Positions 1 through 10,955 are shown, counted from the stretch's first letter. The stretch: 64,000 bases of DNA from Periplaneta americana (GCF_040183065.1 NC_091120.1:72628708-72692707), one strand, 5' to 3'. Notes: generated by a model not told the origin, from the letters alone. A program made the numbers and translations.

Positions 1-321
1 CTACTTTGACTTCCTGGCACAGCTCATATTACTTACTACTTATAGTACACCCAAAGTAAATTTATCATAAGCTTCTTTATTTCTAATTCCAGTACATTAT
101 TATCATCATCATTAAATAAATTGTGTATAAAGATTTTCCCCATCATCGCTATCGTATTTCAAGAGCACAGGAAAATAACGTGCTTTGTCCACTTTTTTTT
201 TCTTCAAAAAATTTCCTGTAAAATTTGCTAAGTACGTTCTTTTGCTGTGCTCTTTATTTTTAACTACTCGTATCTTTGGAGTGTCGCCTAATAATGCATA
301 GTCCCGCATTGTGTGCCACAG
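1..321. other. AT-rich sequence upstream of the first visible exon
   Basis: I see no coding exon, repeat copy or RNA gene here. The region ends at a CAG splice acceptor (319-321), so it is most likely the 3' end of an intron of the gene that continues at 322. Earlier exons would lie left of the window. Confidence 0.4.
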
Positions 322-627
322 GAAACTCGCCGCTGCTGGTGGCTATATTCGGCTTCGCGTCACTTCTGGTGCACTGCTTCCTCGTGATCGGTGCCCGCAA
401 TGTGAGTACCATTATGTGTTGTCACACTGGCCCGCAACATGACTGTTGTTGTAGCGGACTTGAATGCTTGCAGGAGAACCCGTTGCTGATGCTACCCTAC
501 CTGCTGTTCACGCTGGCAGCGTTCGCCGTGGTGGCCGGGTTCATGGTCTACGTACTCATGCGCTCCTACATCGTCGACGATCCCGTGATCTCCATGTCGC
601 TTACGGCAGCCGCAGCCATCTCTGCGG
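322..627 (+). CDS. Multi-pass membrane protein, internal coding exon
   Basis: This looks like a genuine host exon. It starts after a CAG acceptor (319-321) with two bases of a split codon and ends at 627 before a GTTAGT donor. Codon use is GC-rich, unlike the AT-rich surroundings. The product holds two clear hydrophobic segments, LLVAIFGFASLLVHCFLVIG and LPYLLFTLAAFAVVAGFMVY, and the start of a third, ISMSLTAAAAIS, which continues in the exon at 3813. A loop with MCCHTG and CCCSGLEC lies between the first two segments. It is bounded by a GTGAGT donor (402) and a CAG acceptor (471-473), so a 72-bp in-frame stretch may be spliced out. Phase matches the next exon exactly (gcg|g + cg|gtg). The layout resembles small insect four-helix membrane proteins of the DUF4728/pasi type, but I cannot confirm the family. 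The N-terminus is outside the window. Confidence 0.75.
402..473 (+). other. Possible 72-bp in-frame mini-intron (exitron-like)
   Basis: The stretch starts with a consensus GTGAGT after AAT and ends with TGCTTGCAG. It is 72 bp, a multiple of three, and contains no stop in frame. Removal joins GARN directly to ENPLL and deletes the whole Cys-rich loop. Either state keeps the frame. Whether it is spliced cannot be decided from DNA alone. Confidence 0.4.
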
Positions 628-1097
628 GTTAGTATTCACTTTATACACAAGTTTCCTCCATCACCTTCATCTTCACGGATTACGCTCTATAGTATATGAA
701 GACTCTAATCAAAATTCCTTAGCTTATCTAACAGTTCTTCGTCCATTAGATCTACATTCCATTCTTGTTTTTCCATAGTCATGCACTTTGGTGCTCATTT
801 CAGTTAGATAATTATGCAATACACGAGGTTCATAAAATACATTAAAGGTGATATGTTTCAGTTGTATGAACACCAATAAGTACAATAAAATTATTGAAGA
901 TGTTAGTCAGACATGTTTCGGAGATGCTTCTCCATCACCTTTAATTATTTTATCAAATCAATGAACACTGTATTATTGACCTAACATGTGTTTTTATCTT
1001 TAAATACGAGGGTCATACTTTGGCAACACTTCCACTGCAAGCAATTAGAGCGGGTTATGTAAAAAAATCCTCTGACTGAGGTTCTGCCTGATATGTA

Positions 1098-2104
1098 CAG
1101 TAAAACCTGTTAAACGACCACTGCTGGTTCCATGAAAAATAGGTCTTTCAGAGGGGTGGTCACTCAATAGTGGGAGTTTTTACACAAATAATTGGTTAAA
1201 ACGTTTCTATGTTAATCAAATAAAAAACATGGGGAATATTGCTAACAATGAAAGCTTGAGATAACTTTATTTCTTATTTTACGTTATTTTTACAATTTTC
1301 TCCTTTGATTCATTACATACTCTGCTTCGTTTTTACAACCCAATTTTCAAAACTATTCTTTAACATGTTAAAAAAAGTTCATTTATATGTTCTCTATTCA
1401 AACAGTCTTTCAGTGGCGCCGTTGTTGAATTAGCTGAATATTACATAAGGCTTCTTCTAGTGACTTTTTGGGGTTGAAATTCTCTCTTGACTTTAACCTC
1501 GTCACCGGTGGATTGATCACTGGATTTTTCTAAAAGGTAGGAGGAAGAAAAAATAAATTATTGCACTGTAATTAACAAGTAAAGATTTGATTTTTCTGTA
1601 CAAAACGAAAAGTAAAACCGTCATACGGCATGAGAAATCTTACCTTTCAAGAAACTGTTAAACAGGGGTGCAAATAACCCTTTGTTATACCTTGGAAGCC
1701 GTTAGCAAACGGTCATTGTACCTTTTTCCTAGCAATAACCAACATTCTTTAAGGGATTAAGGACAGAGATGGGCATTCAACGTGAATACGGTACCACTTA
1801 AAAACGTTGCCAAACATCATTTCAACTTCTAGTACTGTACGAATTTCTTGGAATTTATTTAGGCTACAGTAATGTAATAAAATACTAAATTGTAAATTTT
1901 AAAAATACAGTATGGTCTTCTAAAAGGGGCGAAATTAAGAAAATGGCTATTCAATCACTGGTCGGTGGCCGGGGAGAGAGGTGGTCTCTTAAAAGGGGTG
2001 TGATTTACATTTGTTTTATGGATGTTTAATTCGATTCTTTAAAAAATCGGTCTTTAGGAGGAGTGGTCTCTCAATAGGGGTGATTTTTCAGACAGGTTTT
2101 ACTG
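1098..2104. mobile_element. Non-autonomous pogo/Tigger-like DNA element
   Basis: The ends are CAGTAAAACCTGTTAAACGA on the left and the reverse complement of CAGTAAAACCTGTC on the right. The left end follows a TA; on the right the corresponding bases are CA, so the second TA of the target duplication may have decayed. Subterminal blocks such as GTGGTC with 'aGGGG' recur near both ends. No transposase ORF is present. A CAGT start fits the pogo branch of Tc1/mariner elements. Confidence 0.65.
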
Positions 2105-2174
2105 CACATCTATTATCAGGAAGTACATCTCACTTGACGTTATGTGTCAGACGAAGAACAATTTTTTGTATACA

Positions 2175-2350
2175 TCTGAAGCCTGATTAGTGTAGTATGT
2201 AGCTAGTCGGCGATGTATGCAATGGAGGTGGAAAGGAACTGGCCACCATACTTCATTATCTCCTGGCGTAGTTGTCTCATGAGTGATACCTTCTTAGTAC
2301 CATTTTTGAGGTTCAGACTTGTCTTCGGACAATTGACTAAACAACAACGT
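2175..2350 (+). repeat. Interspersed repeat R, copy 1
   Basis: A ~170-bp unit starts CTGAAGCCTGATTAGTGTAG and passes through GGCGATGTATGCAATGGAGG, GGAACTGGCCACC and CTCATGAGTGAT to CTTCGGACAATTGACTAAAC. Other copies are at 20833/23045 (split), 31049-31213 (reverse) and 40104-40262. No tRNA-like head is visible. It could be a SINE body or the conserved 3' end of a LINE. Confidence 0.7.
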
Positions 2351-2440
2351 CTGAAAATTTTTGTCACTGTTGTAGTCTAATCTTTCTTAAGATTTGGTAA
2401 ATCTGTTATAGAAAAATTCTCCTGTGTTAATGTGAAACTA

Positions 2441-2897
2441 CAGTAAAGCCTCGTTAATCCGGAATAATTGGGAGATAAGTTCACCGATTTAATGAAAGTC
2501 CGGATTAACAAAAATAACAGTAGAAAGTGCATTAAAACTCTATTTATAGCAACAAAGCACATTTATTATGATGTATTTAAAGAACATAGGCCTAAATACA
2601 CTATACAGTACAGTAAAATGTAAAGCAATTACATACAATACAGTACATACGTGATATCTATAATTATGATGATGTGCCCGACGACCTGGTCTGCATCGCT
2701 CGAAACTCTTGCTGCGGAAGTTGGTTTGAAGAGCATGTCTATATTCTTTTGTAATTCCATAATTCTAATGTATAAAAGTAAGTCTTAAAATTAGGTTCTT
2801 TAATTTTCCCAAACTCACTTTTTTTTTTTTTTTTTTTTTTGCTGTCCGAATTAAGCGAAGTCCGGCCTATCGGGTCCGAGTTAACGAAGTTTTAATG
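2441..2897. mobile_element. Non-autonomous pogo/Tigger-like MITE
   Basis: The termini CAGTAAAGCCTCGTTAATCC and, on the opposite strand, CATTAAAACTTCGTTAACTC form imperfect inverted repeats. Each is flanked by TA (2439-2440 and 2898-2899). The 457-bp interior is non-coding and has a T tract near 2817-2840. The ends differ from those of the element at 1098, so it is a different subfamily. Confidence 0.7.
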
Positions 2898-2966
2898 TAT
2901 ATCGTTAACTTACCTCAGTTGAAAACTCTCGGCTTTATTTGCTGCCCTTTTCAGATACTAGAGAGG

Positions 2967-3309
2967 CCCTTGTCTGTTTCCGGTTTCTTCTGATGGTGCT
3001 TTGGTGGCAGAAGCGTTTATGTTTGGTAATGTTGTGTCAAATGGGGTGTGCGTTCTGAAATTTAACTGTATAACTTTAGTAACTTAGAAAGAGATATGGA
3101 AATCTTACATATTCAACAGAAAAACCAAAAATTAAATACACTAAAACAGCACGAAATATACTCGCATACAAAAGCACATCGACAACATATCCTCAGTACA
3201 CAATAAAATTAAATTTAAGAACACACACTCCATTCGACACAACACTAGCGAACATAAACGCACCCGCAACAGACGAAGCACCATCAGAAGAAACCGAAAA
3301 CAAGAAGGG
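2967..3309. mobile_element. Fold-back element, ~100-bp arms
   Basis: The left arm (2967-3066) includes GGTTTCTTCTGATGGTGCTT and the right arm (3209-3309) includes AGCACCATCAGAAGAAACC. They are reverse complements with scattered mismatches and enclose ~140 bp of AT-rich sequence. No ORF is present. It fits a MITE or fold-back transposon. Confidence 0.65.
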
Positions 3310-3348
3310 TTGTCAATAGTATTTTAAGATGGCTGCAAATCAAGCCGA

Positions 3349-3597
3349 AACTATACTGCTTTCCATTGTCTGACAGGCGATGTAAACATTGCCAGCAGAG
3401 TATGAGAGAAGAATAATTGCTACTCAACCAATGGCAGAGGTCACGTTTTAGGCTTGTCTTGAAGTTGGGCGGAGCTAGAACGCTTCAGACCGCCCAACTT
3501 CAAGGTAAGCCTGGGATATGACCTCTGCCATCCTTCTCCCAGTCTCTGCCGGCAATGTTTACGTCGCCTGTCAGACATTATGGAACGCAGTATAGTT
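3349..3597. mobile_element. Palindromic MITE, 249 bp
   Basis: The element is a nearly complete hairpin. AACTATACTGC begins the left arm and GCAGTATAGTT ends the right. TCTGACAGGCGATGTAAACA pairs with TGTTTACGTCGCCTGTCAGA. The centre is GAAGTTGGGCGG...CCGCCCAACTTC around a ~15-bp loop. It lies 39 bp right of the previous fold-back. Confidence 0.8.
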
Positions 3598-3812
3598 AAA
3601 CTAAGTTAAATTACCAACCAATTACGATTCCCTGTTTCAATATTTCAGTCCCAAATTAATTTACCTCGATTATATTGTTTATTTCCATTTTTCACAATGT
3701 GAGTTCACCCTTCAGACTCTTTCCTTCTCTCCATTCTTTGCCCAGCATCCATTTCATTCACTTAGTCACATTTCTCTTCATTGAACATATATTGTTTGCA
3801 CTTTTCTCGCAG

Positions 3813-4012
3813 CGGTGACGTACAACGTGTGGACGGGAATCTACAGCCACTATCGCGAATTGGAGGACAGGCTAAAGGCACCGTCGGAGTTCCAACTCAG
3901 AAATTTAGGATTCGAAAAGGAGTCCGAATCAGACATGTCGGATTCGCACCTGCCACTGTCAAAGGAATGCAGCTTCAATATGACAGCAGCGTCTTCGCCG
4001 GTGTCTCTTTAG
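3813..4012 (+). CDS. Multi-pass membrane protein, terminal coding exon
   Basis: This is the last exon of the gene whose preceding exon ends at 627. It begins after the CTCGCAG acceptor and reads AVTYNVWTGIYSHYREL, completing a third membrane segment. A charged cytoplasmic-type tail follows (EDRLKAPSEFQLRNLGFEKE, then SESDMSDSHLPLS) and the frame ends at TAG 4010-4012. The final ~17 residues (KECSFNMTAASSPVSL) lie in sequence homologous to the 71-bp minisatellite that follows, whose units read KEYIFNHMSPVSV-stop in the same register. The stop codon is therefore part of the repeat. Total length from the visible exons is ~170 residues, or ~145 if the 72-bp loop is spliced out. Confidence 0.75.
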
Positions 4013-5930
4013 ACAGCACTACTTCCCAGCTGTTAATGTGCAAAGAGTACATTCTCAACCACATGCTGCCGGTGTCAGTCTAGACAGCATTTCGTCCCAG
4101 CTGCCAATGTACCAGAAATATATTTTCAACCGCATCTCGTCGGTGTCTATCTTGGCAGCATTACGTCCCAGCTGTCATGCCAGTGTACAAGGAGTACATT
4201 TCCAACTACATGTCGCCGATGTCTGCCAAGACAACACTACGTTCCGGCTGCCAATGTACCTTCAACAACATGTACGAGTTCACTTTCAACCACCGACGTC
4301 TGCCTAGACAGCACTACGTCTCAGCTGCCAATGTACAAGGAGTACATTTTCAACATGTCGGTGGTGACTGTGTAGACAGAACTATTTCCCAGCTGCCAAT
4401 GTACAAGAAATATGTTTTAAACCACATATTGCCGGTGTTTGTCTAGGCAGTATTGATCCAGCTGCCAATGTACTGGGTGTACATTTTCAACCACATGTCG
4501 CTAGTGTCAGTCTACACAGCACTACAATCCGGCTGTCAATTTATAGGCCATTCGTTATCTTGTGAAACCTACCTGCGCATCGGGGAAGAATAAGGTGACT
4601 GAGAAGCTTTCCTCTCTCGCTACGCTCATACTTTTGGCTAGTGCGTTCAGTTTACTCCCCCACAAAGAGTCTTATTAAATGTTACGGCGCACGCAAGCAT
4701 TTGTTTTCATGAGATAACGAATGATCTATACAAGAAATACACTTTCAACAACATGTCTGCGGTGTCTCTCTCTAGACAACAAAATGTTCCAGTTGCTAAG
4801 TACAAGGAGTACATTTTCAAACACATGTCGTCTGTGTATGGCTAGACAGCACTACGTCCCAAAGTGCAAGGAGTACATTTTCAACCACATGTCGCCAGTG
4901 TCTGTCTAGACAACACTACATCCCAGCTGCCAATGTACAAGGAATATATCTTCAACCACACGTCGCTGGTGCCTGTCTAGACGGCACTATGTCCCAGCTG
5001 CCATTGTACAAGGAGAAAATTTTCAACCACATGTCGCCAATGTCTGTCTAGACAACACTACATCCCAGCTGCCAATGCACAAGGAATATATCTTCAACCA
5101 CATGTCGCTGGTGCCTGTCTAGACGGCACTATGTCCCAGCTGCCATTGTACAAGGAGAAAATTTTCAACCACATGTCGCCAATGTCTGTCTAGACAACAC
5201 TACATCCCAGCTGCCAATGTACAAGGAATATATCTTCAACCACATGTCGCTGGTGCCTGTCTAGACGGCACTATGTCCCAGCTGCCATTGTACAAGGAGA
5301 ACATTTTGAACCACATGTCATCCCTGTTTGTCTAGACAGCACTACGTCCAGCTGTCAACGTACAAGGCGTACAGTTTCAACCATATATCGTCGATACTTG
5401 TCTAGGTATCGCTAAGTTTCGGATAGCAATATGCCAATGTACAAGGAGTGTAGTTTCAACATGTCGCCGTGTTTAGCTAAAGAAAATTACGTTGTAGACG
5501 TCGATGTACAAGAAAAGTACTTTGTATAATATATTGCCGTTGTCTGTCGAGAAGCAATCTGTTCCAGTTTCGAATGTAGAAGATTGCAATTTCTGGCACT
5601 TTTCGGCGATTTTCTCTATACATCACTATGTCACAGCCGTTTTTTTTTTACAAGAACAGTAACTGTAAAGATATGTGGCCCATGTCTGTCTAGCACCACT
5701 ACATTTCAATTAACAATATACAAGGAGTGCAGTTTCAACTACTTGTCGTGCTACATGCCAATATGAAAGTACTGCATGTCACGGATTAGCAGTTGCTGCT
5801 TCGAAAATTCTACATCCCAGCTGCAAATATTAAAGACTTATCGCTGAAAAACGCCTGTCACCGGTGCATGTCCATAAAGCAATCTGTTCTACTTGTCACT
5901 ATAAAATAACTGCAGCTTCGATCAGATGGC
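3958..5930 (+). repeat. 71-bp minisatellite from the coding 3' end into the 3' flank
   Basis: The units are built around CAGCTGCCAATGTACAAGGA, TTCAACCACATGTCGCCGGT and GTCTAGACAGCACTACGTCC. Consecutive GTCTAGAC sites at 4904, 4975 and 5046 give a 71-bp period. Between ~4905 and 5330 two unit types alternate (GGAATATATC and GGAGAAAATT) and form 142-bp dimers. Copies decay toward both edges and are barely recognisable from ~5480 to 5930. The first unit includes the gene's stop codon. A MITE interrupts the array at 4544. Confidence 0.85.
4544..4728. mobile_element. TA-flanked MITE inside the minisatellite
   Basis: A 185-bp insert breaks a repeat unit between CAATTTATA and TATACAAG. Its termini are TAGGCCATTCGTTATCTTGT on the left and, reversed, TAGATCATTCGTTATCTCAT. 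It is flanked by TA (4542-4543, 4729-4730). The uninterrupted unit reads CAATGTACAAG, which supports a clean insertion. Confidence 0.8.
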
Positions 5931-8099
5931 GACGTGCCTGTATTAACAACACTCAACCAGTAAATTTCAAAGTTGACCACTTCAGTATCAGTTCGCTACT
6001 AGGAATAATCTGATCACAGTGAAGAGTCAGATCTTATGTGTGTGACATAGCACTTTTTTAATTTCACTAATACTAACCATGGTTAAGTTGATTCCAGTCA
6101 AGAATTGACAGCCTGAAAGTCAGTGTAATGAAGCATTGCAAGTCTTTTTTTATTGAACCAAGTGTGTTGCCGGTGTTTGAAGAACATTCGAACAATTAAT
6201 TTTGCTACCTCAGTTTACATATACAGCGCAAAATGTAAAAGTGACTGCCTCGGATGAGTCAGTAGTACACCGTAATGGTGACAATGCATACGTCCATCAT
6301 GGTGCTAAGTATAGATCAACTTTCATTTCTACCATAATAGTTCCTATTTAGGAAAAATCGAGTGCCAAAGCCTACCAATTCCTTTTAACAGTTCTATCCA
6401 ATATATTTTATAACTCATAAGCAATGAAACTAAGATTCCATGTGGACACAGGCCTATAATAAATGTTTCCGTGATTTAATGGGAAATATCTAAATTCACA
6501 TACGTTTCCTTGAAAAATTAACTTTTCATAGGTTCCCTTACATAAAAAATGATTTTCTTTTATTATAACAAGAAGAACTAGTTTTTAATCTATCTATGTA
6601 AACGTGATGAACATCAATTAACATAAGCTGAAATGGCGAAATCAGTTTGCAATTTAGACGCATCATTTACCTGTGCAAACAGAGAAAAGACTGAACATAA
6701 TTATATGTTAACCAGATAGTCAATTTAGTAAAATGTAACGACGACAATACAAATAAAAGGTGCAATGAAAATAACAATCTTTCCCATTCCATGTAAATGT
6801 GTGCAAAATATGTTTTCATGATTGCAGTGTTCCAGACTACTTTCTGTTCGCGAATTATCAATCCCCGTAAGCCTACTACGGATGTTGTCTCTCTCTTTAT
6901 TTCTATTTTTATCGGGGGATGAAATTGAGAAGGTCAAAAACAAAAAAACGAAAGAGCTTATTGCATATATACGATCTCATTCAACTGCATATGTTCTATA
7001 TTCAAACATTTCTGTTAACAGAAATAACAATGCTGAAATTTCAAATTTTTTAGAACCTGTCCTCAAGAAAATACGACAACTCTATTCGCAACTACTGGTT
7101 CCAACGCGTACCTACATGTTATGATTTTCAGAACCTGACTTTTGGTTATTCCATTCTGTCCTTGAACTTAACATCTCGGACGTTTAGAAGCTAGATATAG
7201 ATTCCATCAGAGCAAATTGACAGACCTAAAGAATTTGACTAATCCAAACAACTGGACAGTGGACTATACGGTGGAAGTGACATAGCTGTGCGGATTGAAG
7301 GTGGCAATAGAAGACATTAAATTAAATAAAAACCTATTATGCGTTTTGCAGTTAAGTGCATGCTTAATTAGAAAATTGGGCTGAAATTCTGAGTAGTTTG
7401 CCAGTAGCGTGTCGCACGTTCATCTACGAACGCACACGCGCTGTTGTTCTGAATAGATTATTCCCTGCATTAATCACTTCAGTACAGTTGCAAGACTTGC
7501 TAATGACAGGAAATTAAGATACGTGTTAATGTTGTTATTTTACTTGCAAGAAAAACTGTTCATTTCATTTAAATTTCGAGGAATAAATCATTAGGAGAAT
7601 TTTTTTCTGATAAAAGTTTTCATTTGGAACCAATATGGTATTACAATTTTTTGTTTTATTCTATCGAAGGAAAAATCTGTTAAAATCTGCGGATTTATAT
7701 ACTTTCACTCTGTATATAGGCCCATATATATAGTGTCAGTTAGCAAAAAAACTGAGTTCAATCACTGTAAAAACAAAAAATCTCATACGTTATTACTTAT
7801 TGTCTTGTTTTAAAGCATAATATGTGATATGACTTCAATACAGATTTGAATACTAAGTAAAAACAACATGGAAATATTGGAAACTATGCTATTAAGTTAT
7901 TCAGTTTATATAGACTCAAGTTTTTAATTCCATGTATTACATGGGGTTACGTACAAAATACGGTCTCTTACTATAATAAATAACAATAAATATGTTTGAA
8001 GACTCTATTATTTCGCAGTTTTGTAGGCTCATCTGGAAAACAATGTAGAACTAATCTTTATTACAACTTAAGTTCTCCAGTTTATGCCGCCTGAACTCA
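5931..8099. other. Intergenic AT-rich stretch without recognisable features
   Basis: Short ORFs such as the one at 6822-7124 have no signal I recognise, and their composition matches the surrounding non-coding DNA. No SINE head, LINE peptide or inverted terminus was found. Confidence 0.4.
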
Positions 8100-8106
8100 G
8101 TAACAC

Positions 8107-8296
8107 CACAGTCTAGTCACTCTAGTATATACAGTCACGAAGCTTGAGTTGTTGAGGGTGCTGGGAACAATGCACTGTGTCGATACTAATTCGCATTATC
8201 TGTGATGAGGCGATAGTAGCGATCCTAGTGGTTAGCAACTATCTATGGCTGCATATTTCCTCCTTGTTGAGCTTCGTGACTGTAAACTAGACTGTG
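8107..8296. mobile_element. MITE family T, copy 1
   Basis: The termini CACAGTCTAGT and ACTAGACTGTG enclose a second inverted pair, TACAGTCACGAAGCTTGAG and GAGCTTCGTGACTGTA. The flanks GTAACAC (8100-8106) and GTAACAC (8297-8303) look like a 7-bp target duplication. The core GATAGTAGCGATCCTAGTGG is found in reverse in the copy at 60840. No coding capacity. Confidence 0.8.
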
Positions 8297-8781
8297 GTAA
8301 CACTCTACAAAGTACCATGTAATCTGTCATACAACTATCTTGTTCAAGGATTAACAATTATCTCAGTAACTTTTCCGTTGATTTCATCATGAGAATATAT
8401 TTTATTTAATACATTATTAAGACATCTACTGTACTTTTATTTAGGCACAGTACGCCCATCACTACCAGGATTAGAAAAATCAAAATGGTTTGTAAGAATA
8501 TCACTTATCAATTTGATATTATCTGTGGACTTCGACGGATAGGAAAACTACCAGTGATCTCCGATCTGCTGCAATTTGTTTTGACTATTCAAACATTCGC
8601 TGCATAGGTATTATACTAATGTTGATATTGTTCAACGCATCGCATATACAGTACTTAATGTACAGAATGTCTTACTCAACCGTTCATGAATTATTTTAGG
8701 CAGCACCCACAACACGATTAGGATTAGACACTTTTCGTCTTTGAAATTCTCTAATTCACAGCACTTGTATTCCAGTTTTAA

Positions 8782-9196
8782 CCCTCCAGTGGTCGCGTGG
8801 ATCACAATAGTCTGTCATCTGGGTATCTTTCGTTCGTATATTTCTCTACGACTAGCTGAAACGTTGTAACAGAAGAGTGTTAAGGAGGTGTTTACTTGGG
8901 GCGTAATTAAGTTGGTGCGTTCTTGCATCGCGACTGTACTCCGCACAGATGTTCTCAGTCTCTAAATGTATGTTTTTACAGAATTTATTATAATATGTAA
9001 TTGGACAAACAATTGTTTTGTGAATTTTGAAAAAAGAATGCATATAATGAAAATCTGTTAATGTGGAATTACTAATAATTAACCAGAAAAGTTGAAAAAA
9101 TGAAATTACATGTAAAAAAAGTAACTTAGAATATGGATCACAACTGTAATCCGCGCGACCACTGACGTTACATTTGAGTGCGCAACAACTGGAGGG
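8782..9196. mobile_element. Non-autonomous piggyBac-type element
   Basis: The element sits between TTAA sites (8778-8781 and 9197-9200). The ends CCCTCCAGTGG and, reversed, CCCTCCAGTTG are inverted repeats. Subterminal GGTCGCGTGGATCAC and GTAATCCGCGCGACC add an inner inverted pair, the usual piggyBac architecture. No transposase remains. Confidence 0.8.
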
Positions 9197-9285
9197 TTAA
9201 TAATGATTGAAAACAGCGAAAATAAATAGATATAAACGAAAGTAAATTTAAAAGCCATATTGGAAATTCGATAAGCTGCTTGATT

Positions 9286-9951
9286 AAGTTAAACAAAAGG
9301 TCCGTCTATGCTTATCTGTTTGGAACAATTAACTGGAAGTTATTTGTACACATTTTGTTTAATGAAGATTAAACGTTTTCGACTCAACTGAGTCATCTTC
9401 AGAAATTGTGCCATTGAATACATAAGTACATCTGTTTAAATATAATGTAGTCTACATGTTTGTGATTCCACACTAATAAAATTAAACAAAGTGCAATCAT
9501 CTGTTGTGAGTCAATACAAATATAAAATTTAAAAAATTTAAAAATAAAATTTAAAAACATCGATAAAACATTATGCATGTATAAGCTGTTATGTATTAAA
9601 ATGAAATGCAAACTGCGATTTTACTTACATAACAGCTTATACATGCATAATATTTTATCGATGTTCTTAAATTTTATTTCTTAATTTTTAAATGTTATAT
9701 TTATATTGACTCACAACGGATGATTGCACTTTGTTTAATTTTATTAGTGTTTCACATTGCAATGGATCACACACATGTAGACTGCATTATATTTAAACAT
9801 ATGTACTTATGTAGGCTACTCATTGACACAATTTCTGAAGATGACTCAGTTGACTCGAAAACGTTAAATATTCATTAAACAAAATGTGTACAAATAACTT
9901 CTAATTAATTGTTCCAAACAGATAAGCATATATGGATCTTGTGTTTAACTT
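9286..9951. mobile_element. Long palindromic fold-back element, 666 bp
   Basis: Left arm 9286-9595 and right arm 9626-9951 are near-perfect reverse complements around a ~30-bp loop. Landmarks are GCTTATCTGTTTGGAACAAT / ATTGTTCCAAACAGATAAGC at the outside and GTATAAGCTGTTATGTA / TACATAACAGCTTATAC at the centre. The arms start with AAGTTAAACA. Neither arm encodes a protein. Confidence 0.85.
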
Positions 9952-10954
9952 ACATATAAACGGATTGACTGATTCATATATTGATTCGTACGATGCATTT
10001 GAGTAAAGAAATATTAATTTCTAACACACGGATCTCTCAAGATAGTTAATGGCTCTCAGCTAGAGTAATGGGTTCTATGAATATTTCGACTGTCTGTGAG
10101 GTATGATCCCCGGTTTTTCTTCTTGTACTCTTTAATCTCAAACTCCGAAAGCAGGTGATTTTAGAAGGTTCTAGTTAATACTACTTTAAAACGGAAATAT
10201 GTAATCAATTAAACATCTTATACACATAAACCAGAATGTTCCACAGCAATAGCTCTATCAGCTCGAATCCTGCCTTCGGTAATCATTCACGGTTCGAATC
10301 TCTGAAAATTGACAGAAAAAGTGAATGATAGCAACAGAAGAATTGAATATAAGATATTCCAGCCAGCAATATACGTCGGCATGCGGGTTGTCACTGATCT
10401 CGTATGTCGTAGACCATTTGGAATGTTATAGTCTAAATCCATCGTTTTTCATTGTGACGTTCTCATGATAGTGTCGCTAGAAATGACATACTCAAAAAGA
10501 ACCTTATAAATGGTAAATATTGTGTTAAAACTCTAAGCTGTCTGTTATTACAGATACCTTCTTAATATCTCCGTTATTTATTCCGAATGAAACAAAACAA
10601 ATTATCTAATTTGAGCGATTGGAGATAACTTACGCATTAAGAAATAATATGAAAAGAGTAAATAATTCGATAAAACACTATCCAGTGAAAAACGCGACTA
10701 TAAGAAACGTTGGAAAGCCGAAAGAAAATAAATAATTTACATAACATATTGAATGTAGCCTATATGTTTAACATAAAATTATCACACTAAAACTACAATT
10801 CGTAACATTGACGTGACTATGTCAGTGGACGTTATAGACACCCCTGATTCCGCCTGCGAAACCATTAAATACCTCCCACATGTCTGGACTGATATTTGGG
10901 CTGCTTAAACAAAAATGAACGGCTTAAATCAGACAACCTGTACTGTACTGTCCA
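9952..10954. other. Intergenic stretch without recognisable features
   Basis: No coding, SINE or transposon signal was recognised. The patch CGGTTCGAATCTC near 10290 recalls a tRNA B box, but no A box lies at the right distance. Confidence 0.35.
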
Positions 10955-10955
10955 A

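Larger units (their letters stand above)
628..3812 (+). other. Intron of the membrane-protein gene
   Basis: The 3185-bp intron runs from the GTTAGT donor to a pyrimidine-rich CTTTTCTCGCAG acceptor. It holds two pogo-like elements (1098-2104, 2441-2897), an interspersed repeat (2175-2350) and two fold-back elements (2967-3309, 3349-3597). The stretches 628-1097 and 3598-3812 show nothing recognisable. Confidence 0.7.

Noticed and set aside
4020-5340. CRISPR-like array
   Set aside because: Units are directly adjacent 71-bp repeats without unique spacers, in an insect genome; it is a minisatellite.
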